Shown here one piece after another: positions 1-7,228 of a stretch of DNA of 9,761 nucleotides. Below the pieces are notes generated by a model that was not told the origin of the DNA, searched no databases, and worked only from the letters and a program-made list of their open reading frames with translations. The position numbers and the translations under genes were made by a program. Source of the DNA: Nitrospira sp. (GTDB lineage: Bacteria > Nitrospirota > Nitrospiria > Nitrospirales > Nitrospiraceae); NCBI GenBank assembly GCA_024998705.1, contig JACOEF010000377.1:1-9761 (forward strand). Direction: 5' to 3'. Position 1 is the first letter of the stretch, and the number at the start of each line of letters is the position of its first letter.

Positions 1-1122
1 CTCACCCCGGAAGCACAGGCGAAAATGTTCCAAGCCTTTACGCAAGCCGACAGCTCGACGGCCCGCAAGTACGGAGGAACAGGCCTCGGCCTGACCATCT
101 GTAAACGGCTGGTGGAATTGATGGGTGGGAAAATCGGCCTGCAATCGATGGCGGGGCAAGGCACCTGCATCTGGTTCACCGTACGCTTCGACACCCAAGG
201 GGAGACCACCGGCACGTCCGTACTGCCGCTCGACACGAACCTGTCCGGCCTCCGCGTGTGTCTGGTCGACGACAACGCGACGAATCGCAGCCTCCTCCAG
301 TACCATGTGTCGGCCTGGAATATGAACCATGACAGCGCCGTCGACGGCCCCTCCGCCTTGGCGCTCATGCGTCAAGCGGCTGCGAATGGGACGCCGTTTG
401 ACCTCGCCATCATCGACATGCGGATGCCGGAAATGGATGGACTCGAACTCTGCCGCCTGATCAAGAGTGACTCCACGCTTCGCCAGACCCATTTGATCTT
501 GCTGACAGCTGCCGGACAACGAGGTGATTGCCTCGCCGCCCAGGAAGTCGGCGCAGCCGCCTATCTCACCAAGCCGATCCGCGAACGTCACCTGGCCGAT
601 TGCATGCGCATCGTCTTCGGCCGAAGAGACTCGGCCGAGAAAGCCCTCCCATTGGTGACGCGGCATACCATCTTTGAAGCCGAGGCGCGCACGGCACATC
701 GGGTTCTGGTGGTGGACGACAATCCCGTCAATCAACGAGTCGCTGTGAAAATGCTGGAAAAACTTGGCTGTCGCGTGGACGTGGCCAGCAACGGCATCGA
801 AGCACTCGCCGCCATATGTCAGCATCAGTATCCGTTGGTGTTCATGGACTGTCAGATGCCGGAGCTGGACGGATTCGAAACCACCCGCTTGATCCGTTCC
901 CAGGAACAGCCCGGCACGCATCTCCCGGTCATCGCCATGACCGCCAACGCGATGGAGGGCGATCGTGAGACCTGCCTCACGGCCGGCATGGACGACTTCG
1001 TGAGCAAACCGATCGCTGTCGGCGCGCTACGGACGATTTTGACTCGCTGGCTTCCGGCTACTGAGGCGAAAGCGCCGGGAGAATCCGCCGCCGCCCCGCC
1101 GGATACCAATCACGCCGGGTAA
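1..1122 (+). CDS. Hybrid histidine kinase, C-terminal part (HATPase end plus two receiver domains); 5' truncated
   Basis: The frame is open from base 1, so the gene begins before the window; the ATG at 25 is internal. The visible start is the end of a HATPase_c domain, with the F-box (FQAFTQAD) and the G2 ATP-lid motif GGTGLGL at about 73-93. Two receiver domains follow. REC1 (about nt 250-620) has the acidic pair in LVDDN, phosphoacceptor Asp at 415-417 (IIDMRMPEMDG), a Thr in LLTA and Lys in LTKP. REC2 (about nt 700-1050) has VVDDN, Asp at 847-849 (FMDCQMPELDG), AMTAN and SKPI. Both receivers therefore look phosphorylatable. An Ala/Pro-rich tail ends the protein and no HPt domain follows, so phosphotransfer probably continues to a separate HPt protein. 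BarA-like kinases share this HATPase-REC-REC order but end in HPt. The sensor domain is outside the window, so the signal is unknown. Confidence 0.95.
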   Translation, partial: LTPEAQAKMFQAFTQADSSTARKYGGTGLGLTICKRLVELMGGKIGLQSMAGQGTCIWFTVRFDTQGETTGTSVLPLDTNLSGLRVCLVDDNATNRSLLQYHVSAWNMNHDSAVDGPSALALMRQAAANGTPFDLAIIDMRMPEMDGLELCRLIKSDSTLRQTHLILLTAAGQRGDCLAAQEVGAAAYLTKPIRERHLADCMRIVFGRRDSAEKALPLVTRHTIFEAEARTAHRVLVVDDNPVNQRVAVKMLEKLGCRVDVASNGIEALAAICQHQYPLVFMDCQMPELDGFETTRLIRSQEQPGTHLPVIAMTANAMEGDRETCLTAGMDDFVSKPIAVGALRTILTRWLPATEAKAPGESAAAPPDTNHAG

Positions 1123-1169
1123 GAACGTTCCTCGGCTCATCTCGCTATCTGCTTCTGTCCCTCCGACGA

Positions 1170-1198
1170 TTGACAGAACTCTGTGCGCCGACTAGGAT
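1170..1198 (+). promoter_or_regulatory. Sigma70-type promoter of the yqhA-like gene
   Basis: TTGACA at 1170-1175 is a perfect -35 match. It is followed after exactly 17 bases by TAGGAT at 1193-1198, four of six matches to TATAAT. Transcription would begin near 1205, just ahead of the AAGGAG Shine-Dalgarno at 1210-1215, giving a very short leader. It lies in the 94-base gap after the hybrid kinase stop, so the downstream gene can be transcribed independently. The call rests on sequence match alone, assuming the host uses the usual sigma70 consensus. Confidence 0.6.
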
Positions 1199-1228
1199 AC
1201 GCCCTCACCAAGGAGAGTGAGCGCACGC

Positions 1229-1786
1229 GTGAGTCATCCGTCCCCGTCCCATCCCACACCACCGCCGTCTACGTCCCACAGCCGGGTTGAGCAGGTCTTC
1301 GAATTCCTGGTCTTCGGCAGCCGATGGATTCAGGCGCCGCTGTATGCCGGCTTAATCATCGCCGAACTCCTCTACGCCTCCAAGTTCATCCTGGAACTCT
1401 GGGAGATGGCGAAGCACTTCAAGCAACTGGAGGAGACCAAGTTCATGTTGGGCGTGCTCGGGTTGATCGATGTGACGATGGTCGCCAATCTGCTGACCAT
1501 GGTCATCATCGGCGGATACGCCACATTCGTCAGCAAACTCGACCTCGAAACTCATCCCGACCGCCCTGAATGGCTCACCCATGTAGACCCCGGCACGATC
1601 AAAATCAAACTGGCCGCCTCGCTGGTCGGGATCTCCAGCATCCACCTGCTGAAGTCCTTCGTCGATATCGCAAACGAAAATCCCGAACATGTGAAATGGA
1701 AAATCTTTATTCACATGACCTTCCTCGGCTCCGCCATTCTGTTGGCCTATACCGACAAACTGATGCAACGGGACCGCAAGCACTGA
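1229..1786 (+). CDS. yqhA: YqhA/UPF0114 family inner-membrane protein
   Basis: The protein resembles E. coli YqhA (UPF0114, TIGR00645) over nearly its whole length. Recognisable blocks are SRWIQAPLYAGL, GLIDVTMVANLLTMVIIGGY, FVSKLD, KLAASLVGISSIHLLKSF and IHMTFLGSAILLAYTDKL. Three to four hydrophobic helices are visible (roughly residues 37-56, 73-99, 125-146 and 157-175 from this start), so it should sit in the cytoplasmic membrane. The family's molecular function is not established. Start choice: an upstream in-frame GTG at 1217 lies one base after AAGGAG (1210-1215), too close for initiation. The GTG at 1229 is 13 bases from AAGGAG, rather long but more workable, giving 185 residues. The N-terminal 20 residues are Pro/Ser/His-rich and extend beyond the E. 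coli protein. A good promoter lies directly upstream, and nothing else appears to share its operon. Confidence 0.88.
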   Translation: MSHPSPSHPTPPPSTSHSRVEQVFEFLVFGSRWIQAPLYAGLIIAELLYASKFILELWEMAKHFKQLEETKFMLGVLGLIDVTMVANLLTMVIIGGYATFVSKLDLETHPDRPEWLTHVDPGTIKIKLAASLVGISSIHLLKSFVDIANENPEHVKWKIFIHMTFLGSAILLAYTDKLMQRDRKH

Positions 1787-1806
1787 CCGTGGGTGCGCGT
1801 GGCTGC

Positions 1807-1831
1807 CGTATCGATTGAGATACGCTGTATC
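1807..1831. repeat. Inverted repeat CGTATC-N6-GATACG plus a third GTATC half-site, overlapping the -35 element
   Basis: CGTATC at 1807-1812 and GATACG at 1819-1824 form a perfect 6-base inverted repeat with a 6-base spacer. A third GTATC occurs at 1827-1831. The right arm overlaps the TTGAGA -35 hexamer, an arrangement typical of a repressor operator. No T-run follows, so it is unlikely to be an intrinsic terminator for the preceding gene. Six-base arms can occur by chance, so this is only a candidate. Confidence 0.3.
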
Positions 1832-1843
1832 CGATCCGATAAT
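1815..1843 (+). promoter_or_regulatory. Candidate sigma70 promoter upstream of the patatin-GNAT gene
   Basis: TTGAGA (1815-1820, five of six matches to TTGACA) and GATAAT (1838-1843, five of six matches to TATAAT) are separated by exactly 17 bases. Transcription would begin near 1850, leaving a leader of about 200 bases before the ATG at 2052. I saw no better-matched pair closer to the gene. The -35 hexamer lies inside an inverted repeat, described separately. The call rests on sequence match only. Confidence 0.45.
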
Positions 1844-2051
1844 TTCCCGGACTCGCCTCCTCTACGCATTCGCTTGTCTCTTCCTCCCGTGCGCCATACT
1901 GGACACAGCGGTAGCCTGTCCCTCTCGCAGCTGCCTGAACATCCCCCCGGTCACGCGGTTTGCCTTTTTCTCATCATAGTGGTACAGGCTCCGGCGTGCC
2001 GCACCTCCGTCGAACCCGCAGCATCCACGGCCTATTCTTGTTGGAGTCACG

Positions 2052-5000
2052 ATGACCACACCCACGCCGAAGGACGATCTCCTCACCCTCGCCACGATTT
2101 TGGAAGAGGAGACCGAGCTGCTCCACGGCCCCTTGCCGAAGGACCATCCGACCGGAACCCCCGACGCGGTGCGCATGGCCGCCCTCTTCCAACATGTCCA
2201 CGCTCGCCACCCAAAACGCGCGGGACTCTGTTTCTCGGGTGGGGGAATCCGCAGCGCCACGTTCGGGCTCGGCGTCCTGCAGACGCTCGCACGGCTACAG
2301 CTGTTGAACAAGTTCGACTACCTGTCGACGGTGTCGGGTGGGGGCTACATCGGCAGCTGGCTCACCGCCTGGATCCATCGGCACCCGCGTGGATTGGACG
2401 GCGTGATCGAGGATCTGCGAGTCACGCCGAAAACCGGTGCCGCAGAGGCGCCACCGCCGGTCCAATGGCTACGGAACTACAGCAACTACCTGAGTCCGCA
2501 CTTGGGGTTTCTCTCGGCCGATTCCTGGACGCTCCTGGGCATCTACCTGCGCAACCTGCACCTGAATTGGATGGTGCTGCTCCCGTTGCTGATGGTGCCC
2601 CTCCTGGTGCCGCGCTGGGCCATTGCCCTCGCGCAGATGAACCAGCCCACTGCCCCCCTGCCCGACTGGCTCGTCCAGGCGGTGCTGCTGTTCGGTCTCG
2701 GACTCGCCGTCATGGCGCTGATTTATCTCCACCTCTGCCGGCCAACCCTGCGCGAGTATCGCCGCAACACCCGATGGCAGACGCTCGAACGTCAGCACTG
2801 GTTTCTCGTCGGCTGCCTAGGCCCGCTCATCACATCCATGCTCTGCCTCACCACCGCCTGGGCCTGGTTTCGTAACAGCGGCGGCGCATTGGAACAATTC
2901 AGCCTTCGCCATGCCGTGCTCGGCGGCGCATTGCTGCATACGGGAAGCTGGCTCTTCGCCACCATCGCGCTCAAGCGATTCAACGCTTTCTCTCGCTGGC
3001 TGGTGGCGGAAACCCTTGCCGTCGCGGCCACCGGGGCACTGGGCGGATGGTTTCTTCAATCGGTCCTCATGAAGACTCCCGACGAGTTCATCGTCGCACA
3101 GTTTGCCGAGTGGTTCGCCACCTTCGCGGTTCCGGGCGTCCTCGCGATGTTTCTCATAACGGCGACGGTCTTCATCGGCCTCGCCAGCCGGTTCACAGAA
3201 GAACAGGATCGCGAATGGTGGGGGCGGACCGGTCCCTGGGTGTTGATCGTCATGGTCATCTGGTCGGTCCTGTCCGCCATCGTCGCCTTCGGCCCTGGTC
3301 TGCTTGCCTGGCTCACGCCGTCTGTCGCCGCGTCGCTCGGCGGCGTCTCCGGGCTTATGACCTTGATCCTGGGATTCGGGTCACGCACGACCGCTCAGCA
3401 GACGGAAGAACGCTCCCATGTCGCCGTGCTCGCCGATTTGGCGGTACGCGCGGCCGCCCCGCTGTTCATGCTCTGTATTCTGATCGCGTTGTCGTTGTGG
3501 ACCAGCTGGCAATTGGACATCTTTTCCCACCAGTACGGGACGCATCTCAATCAGCTCGATCCTCCCCTGCCGATCGGGGAAGCCATGTGGTCGGACCCCT
3601 GGGGCCACGATCAGATCCTCCACAATACACCGCTGTGGGTGTTGTTCCGATTCACGCTCACCGTAACCCTGATGGGCCTGCTGATGTCCGGCCTGATCAA
3701 CATCAACCGCTTTTCCCTCCATGCGATGTACCGCAATCGCCTCATTCGTGCCTACCTCGGAGCTTCGCGACCGAAGCAGGAACGGGAAGCGACTTTCAAC
3801 CCCTTCACCGGATTCGACAATCTGGATAACCCCGCCATCAGCAACATGCGATTCGACGGTGTGCGCCTGGCTCGCTGGATCGCCCACACGGCATTATCCC
3901 AGGCACGCCGCACACAGCTCGAACATTTCCATGGATTGTCCGCTTCACCGCCAGGTGAAACACAGGCCCTGAAGGATGGCCTGGAACAGGAACTCCGGGC
4001 GCTGTCCCCACAGGTGCTGACAAACGCTGCCGAACAGTTGCGTGTCGGACCCGCCTGCCTCGCCAAGATCGCCGCGCTGCAGCAACCGGACACGGCTGCG
4101 GGTCGAGAGGCCATTACCTGGCTGACCGCGCTCTTCCTGAATAAACTGCATGACCAGAGTCCACGCCCGCTCCATCTCGTCAATATCGCCCTCAACCTGG
4201 TCAAGGGCGACAACCTCGCCTGGCAACAACGCAAAGCCCAGTCGTTCACGATCAGTGCCCTCCACAGCGGCAGTTGGAATCTGGGCTATCGGCGATCTGA
4301 GGAGTATGGCGCCAACCGGTACCTCGGGCAGCCCCTTTCACTCGGCACAGCGCTGGCAATCTCGGGAGCCGCCGCGAGCCCCCATATGGGGTATCATTCT
4401 TCCTCCGCGGTGACCTTCCTCCTCGCCCTGTTCAATATTCGACTGGGGTGGTGGCTGGGCAATCCCGGGCCCGCCGGCGCCCACACATACCGCGGAGCCT
4501 CTCCGGCTCTCTCCGTGAGACCGTTGCTAGCCGAAGCCTTCGGCCTCACGGATGCCTGCCACCCCTACGTCTACCTCTCCGACGGCGGACACTTTGAGAA
4601 TCTCGGCTTGTACGAAATGGTCCTGCGACGTTGCCACTGCATTCTCGTCGTGGATGCCGGCTGCGACCCAAACCGAACCTTTGAGGATCTCGGCAACGCC
4701 ATCCGTAAGACCCGGATCGACCTGGGCATCGACATCGAGCTCAATCTCGATCATCTAAAACCGCCGCCCGACAGCAAGATCAGCAGCCGCCACCACGCGC
4801 TCGGTATCATCCGGTACGACAAGGTGGATGCGAACGCCACGGCCGGCACCCTGATCTACCTCAAACCCTCGATGACCGGGAACGAACCATCCGACGTCCA
4901 GGATTATGCGGCGCGCCACCCCTCCTTTCCCCATGAATCGACCTCGGATCAATTTTTCGACGAAGCCCAGTTCGAATCGTACCGCCGCCTCGGCGAACAT

Positions 5001-6014
5001 ATCGCCCAACAAGTGCTGCGCCCGGCGATGCAGCGGAGCGAACAGGATTTTTCTTCACTCTGCCACGAACTCCGCTCACACTGGGTCACGACCCCGCCGG
5101 GCATGCGCGAATCCTTCCTCGGTGAAACAGATGACCTGAACCATCTCGAACGGCTCCTCCGAGACGACCCGGACCTGCTTCGTTACGACCTGGAAATCTA
5201 CCCCGAGCTTCGTTCGGTATTCGGCGTCGACCCCGGTACCATCGCCGTGAATTCACGAGCCGCACTGCACACCTGCAACTTACAAATCCAACTGATGGAA
5301 CAGGTCTACCTGGCCGTCAATCTCGACGAATTCCATAGTCATGCGCTTAATCGCGGATGGATGAATCTATTCCGGCGCTGGACGTCCGCTGAGACGTTCC
5401 GCCGCTTCTGGCCTACGCTCTGCGGTATGTACAGCCAGCAGTTCGTGCGCTTCGCCGAACTGCACTTGAACCTCAGCATCGATGAGGTCGTGACATTGAC
5501 CTCGCTGGATCCGGGCAGCGATCTCACGTCACTGTCCAGAGACTTGTCGATCGAATGGGGTTCCGTACCGGATTACGCAGAGACATTCGTGCAGGCCCTG
5601 CATCGGCCGCTCCCATTGGAGGAGTCCGCGGGCGACCAGGCACGACGGGCGGCCTGGCATATACGGCTGCGTGCGGGGGACTCGGATGGGAATTCGGTCG
5701 GGCCTGGGGAAATTCTCGCAGTGGTGGCCGCTACGCGACCCTCGATGGCGGGACGTCGACTCGCGCTTCACGGCTGGGTGCGACCGGCCTATCGCGGCTT
5801 GGGGCTGGGGCGGCGTTTGTTCACACGTGCGATCGAGGATCTCACGGCGGCTTACCCCGGGCACCATCTGATTGTCGATCTCGGCCCGGATAATCCGGCC
5901 TGGGCCGGCACATCCATACGCAATGTCGGCTGGCTTCGATTCTATGAACAGCTGGGATTTACGCGGGATCGTTCAGATCCGGCCCGTTTTCAGATGAGCC
6001 GCACCTTGATGTAG
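2052..6014 (+). CDS. Patatin-like phospholipase with about ten transmembrane helices and a C-terminal GNAT acetyltransferase domain
   Basis: GGAG at 2043-2046, five bases before the ATG, supports this start. Residues 57-110 hold the patatin nucleophile region: oxyanion-hole motif GGGIRS (63-68) and Ser95 in TVSGGGY. The Asp of the catalytic dyad is Asp844 in the DGG motif (LSDGGHFENLG). Between these halves lie about ten hydrophobic helices (roughly 171-193, 206-228, 249-273, 287-307, 316-339, 355-378, 394-420, 425-443, 464-486 and 526-549) and a conserved-looking soluble block (NRFSLHAMYRNRLIRAYLG, residues 552-570). Patatin-type proteins usually hydrolyse acyl esters of membrane lipids. Residues about 1000-1190 are a helical region I do not recognise. 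Residues about 1195-1320 resemble a GNAT N-acetyltransferase, with the acetyl-CoA-binding motif RGLGLG (1248-1253) and a C-terminal LRFYEQLGF block. Substrates of both domains are unknown. At 1320 residues it is longer than I expect for patatin relatives, mainly through the C-terminal extension. Confidence 0.92.
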   Translation: MTTPTPKDDLLTLATILEEETELLHGPLPKDHPTGTPDAVRMAALFQHVHARHPKRAGLCFSGGGIRSATFGLGVLQTLARLQLLNKFDYLSTVSGGGYIGSWLTAWIHRHPRGLDGVIEDLRVTPKTGAAEAPPPVQWLRNYSNYLSPHLGFLSADSWTLLGIYLRNLHLNWMVLLPLLMVPLLVPRWAIALAQMNQPTAPLPDWLVQAVLLFGLGLAVMALIYLHLCRPTLREYRRNTRWQTLERQHWFLVGCLGPLITSMLCLTTAWAWFRNSGGALEQFSLRHAVLGGALLHTGSWLFATIALKRFNAFSRWLVAETLAVAATGALGGWFLQSVLMKTPDEFIVAQFAEWFATFAVPGVLAMFLITATVFIGLASRFTEEQDREWWGRTGPWVLIVMVIWSVLSAIVAFGPGLLAWLTPSVAASLGGVSGLMTLILGFGSRTTAQQTEERSHVAVLADLAVRAAAPLFMLCILIALSLWTSWQLDIFSHQYGTHLNQLDPPLPIGEAMWSDPWGHDQILHNTPLWVLFRFTLTVTLMGLLMSGLININRFSLHAMYRNRLIRAYLGASRPKQEREATFNPFTGFDNLDNPAISNMRFDGVRLARWIAHTALSQARRTQLEHFHGLSASPPGETQALKDGLEQELRALSPQVLTNAAEQLRVGPACLAKIAALQQPDTAAGREAITWLTALFLNKLHDQSPRPLHLVNIALNLVKGDNLAWQQRKAQSFTISALHSGSWNLGYRRSEEYGANRYLGQPLSLGTALAISGAAASPHMGYHSSSAVTFLLALFNIRLGWWLGNPGPAGAHTYRGASPALSVRPLLAEAFGLTDACHPYVYLSDGGHFENLGLYEMVLRRCHCILVVDAGCDPNRTFEDLGNAIRKTRIDLGIDIELNLDHLKPPPDSKISSRHHALGIIRYDKVDANATAGTLIYLKPSMTGNEPSDVQDYAARHPSFPHESTSDQFFDEAQFESYRRLGEHIAQQVLRPAMQRSEQDFSSLCHELRSHWVTTPPGMRESFLGETDDLNHLERLLRDDPDLLRYDLEIYPELRSVFGVDPGTIAVNSRAALHTCNLQIQLMEQVYLAVNLDEFHSHALNRGWMNLFRRWTSAETFRRFWPTLCGMYSQQFVRFAELHLNLSIDEVVTLTSLDPGSDLTSLSRDLSIEWGSVPDYAETFVQALHRPLPLEESAGDQARRAAWHIRLRAGDSDGNSVGPGEILAVVAATRPSMAGRRLALHGWVRPAYRGLGLGRRLFTRAIEDLTAAYPGHHLIVDLGPDNPAWAGTSIRNVGWLRFYEQLGFTRDRSDPARFQMSRTLM

Positions 6015-6049
6015 GAAGATGTACGCAGTCGGCCCGATGGTGGCGGATC

Positions 6050-6098
6050 CATCCGTGTCGTGCTCCGGATTCGTCTCTCCACCGACGTCTCACGGATG
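6050..6098. repeat. Inverted repeat between convergent genes; weak bidirectional terminator candidate
   Basis: CATCCGTG at 6050-6057 and CACGGATG at 6091-6098 are perfect 8-base complements separated by 33 bases. A smaller overlapping palindrome, CGGAT-CC-ATCCG, sits at about 6044-6055. They lie in the 103-base gap between the patatin-GNAT stop (6014) and the stop of the minus-strand receiver gene (6118), where a shared terminator would be expected. There is no T-run on either side and the loop is long, so a classic intrinsic terminator is not shown. Confidence 0.25.
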
Positions 6099-6117
6099 TG
6101 GGAGGTCGTCGTTGAAA

Positions 6118-6501
6118 TCACGCGCAAAGGCCTTGGGCCGGCCCGACCAATTCCCGGACCCCTAGCAGCAACCGCTCGATGCTGAAGGGTTTCGCCAACG
6201 TGGCCTGCGCGCCGAAGATGGTGGCGATTCTCAAAATGTCGTAGCCTTGAACCGGCTGCCCGGAAATGGCGAACACCTTCACGGACGGTTGCTGCTGGTG
6301 CAATTGCAGAATAATTTCCAACCCATCCCGAAGCGGCAAATACACGTCGAGGATGACCAGATCGGGAGACTCGCGCTGGATGGTCACCAGCGCCTGCCGT
6401 CCGTCCGCAGCCTCGATGACCCGATACCCCTCGGCCTCGAGCACGGCCCGCAACCGGCCGCACACTTGCTCATCGTCGTCCGCAATGAGAATCAGCGACA
6501 T
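6118..6501 (-). CDS. Stand-alone receiver-domain response regulator
   Basis: This 127-residue protein is a single receiver domain with no output domain, similar in size to CheY/Spo0F/DivK-type proteins. Key residues are present: the acidic cluster DDD at 8-10, phosphoacceptor Asp52 (VILDVYLP; codon 6346-6348), Ser80 in the Thr/Ser position (FAISG) and Lys104 (LAKPF). It should therefore accept phosphate from a histidine kinase or HPt protein and act by protein contact or as a phosphate relay. The ATG at 6499-6501 is preceded by AGAGG five bases upstream. The gene begins 18 bases after the stop of the upstream NarL-type gene, so the two are probably co-transcribed and possibly translationally coupled. 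Its partner is not visible; the neighbouring hybrid kinase or the PAS/GAF kinase are possible donors, which is inference only. Confidence 0.93.
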   Translation of the reverse strand: MSLILIADDDEQVCGRLRAVLEAEGYRVIEAADGRQALVTIQRESPDLVILDVYLPLRDGLEIILQLHQQQPSVKVFAISGQPVQGYDILRIATIFGAQATLAKPFSIERLLLGVRELVGPAQGLCA

Positions 6502-6514
6502 CGGAGCCTCTCCG
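6502..6514 (-). promoter_or_regulatory. Small GC-rich hairpin spanning the ribosome binding site of the receiver gene
   Basis: Read on the minus strand, CGGAG-AGG-CTCCG ends directly at the ATG of the stand-alone receiver gene. The 5-base stem has a 3-base loop and encloses the only Shine-Dalgarno-like bases (GGAG/AGAGG). If it forms in mRNA it would partly hide the site until ribosomes from the gene ending 18 bases upstream disrupt it. The stem is short, so this could be chance. Confidence 0.25.
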
Positions 6515-6519
6515 CGGCG

Positions 6520-7200
6520 TCACGCGCAATCTCCTACAGAAAGCGACCGGTTCGCCAGGGACCTCGCGTACAGAGTGACCACCTGCGAACGTCTGTTGAT
6601 CCCCAACTTGGAAAACATATTGGAGATGTAGTTTTTCACGGTTTTCTCGGAAAGCGCGACGGCGAATGCGATCTCCTTGTTCGTCAGCCCCTCGGCGATC
6701 AACGGCAACAGCCGCAGCTCTTGAGGAGAGAGATCGGCCATGCTGTCCGACGACAGGCCATTGCCCATATCCCGCACTTCGTCGAGGACCATTCCGAGCA
6801 GTCGCGTGGGCGGCACAGCCGCATTGCCCGCGACCCGCCACATCACATTCCCCCACATGACCACCGGCGTATCTTTCAGCACATAACCTTGGGCGCCCGC
6901 GGCGATGGCCGCACGGATCAGTGCCGGATCGTCGTACACGCTGAGCATGAGCACCCGCGTTTCAGGCCTGGCAGCCATGATCAGGCGGCACGCCTGGACC
7001 CCGGGCACATCCGGCAAACTATGGTTCAGCAACACCACGTCAGGGTTCAACTTCTCCACCAATTCAAGCCCTTCCGCCGCCGCGGCCGCCTCTCCGACAA
7101 TACGGAACTCCGTCATCCTACCCAGTTCATCCCTCAGGCCAAGACGCGCCATTTGACTATCGTCGATCAGGACAATGCGATATACAGATTGCCGTTCCAT
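6520..7200 (-). CDS. NarL/FixJ-type response regulator with Asn in place of the phosphoacceptor Asp
   Basis: The protein has an N-terminal receiver domain (about 7-125) and a LuxR-type HTH domain (about 156-215, with LSPQELRLLPLIAEGLTNKEIA and LSEKTVKNYISNMFSKLGI). It should bind DNA as a transcription factor. The acidic pair (IDD), Ser in LMLSVY and Lys in VLKD are kept. The phosphoacceptor position, normally Asp, is Asn: VVLLNHSLPDVPG, codon AAC at 7024-7026. This is Asn59 counted from the chosen start. It probably cannot be phosphorylated in the usual way, so activity may be constitutive or set by ligand, partner or expression level. Start: GTG at 7203 and ATG at 7200 are adjacent. The SD run GGAGGGAG (7212-7205) is better spaced for the ATG, giving 226 residues. 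The next gene, a lone receiver, starts 18 bases past its stop. Confidence 0.92.
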   Translation of the reverse strand: MERQSVYRIVLIDDSQMARLGLRDELGRMTEFRIVGEAAAAAEGLELVEKLNPDVVLLNHSLPDVPGVQACRLIMAARPETRVLMLSVYDDPALIRAAIAAGAQGYVLKDTPVVMWGNVMWRVAGNAAVPPTRLLGMVLDEVRDMGNGLSSDSMADLSPQELRLLPLIAEGLTNKEIAFAVALSEKTVKNYISNMFSKLGINRRSQVVTLYARSLANRSLSVGDCA

Positions 7201-7228
7201 CACGCTCCCTCCGGAGATACAACGTGCC

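Noticed and set aside
1123..1130. Palindrome GAACGTTC after the hybrid kinase stop
   Set aside because: Eight bases, no loop and no T-run; expected by chance in a window of this size.
1793..2875. 360-residue plus-strand open frame starting before the lipase gene
   Set aside because: It overlaps the patatin start in another frame. Its translation is Arg/Pro/Ala-rich without domains, while the lipase frame has a ribosome binding site and clear motifs.
3047..3829. 260-residue plus-strand open frame within the lipase gene
   Set aside because: It is an out-of-frame shadow, Arg/His-rich, inside the membrane-helix region of the real protein.
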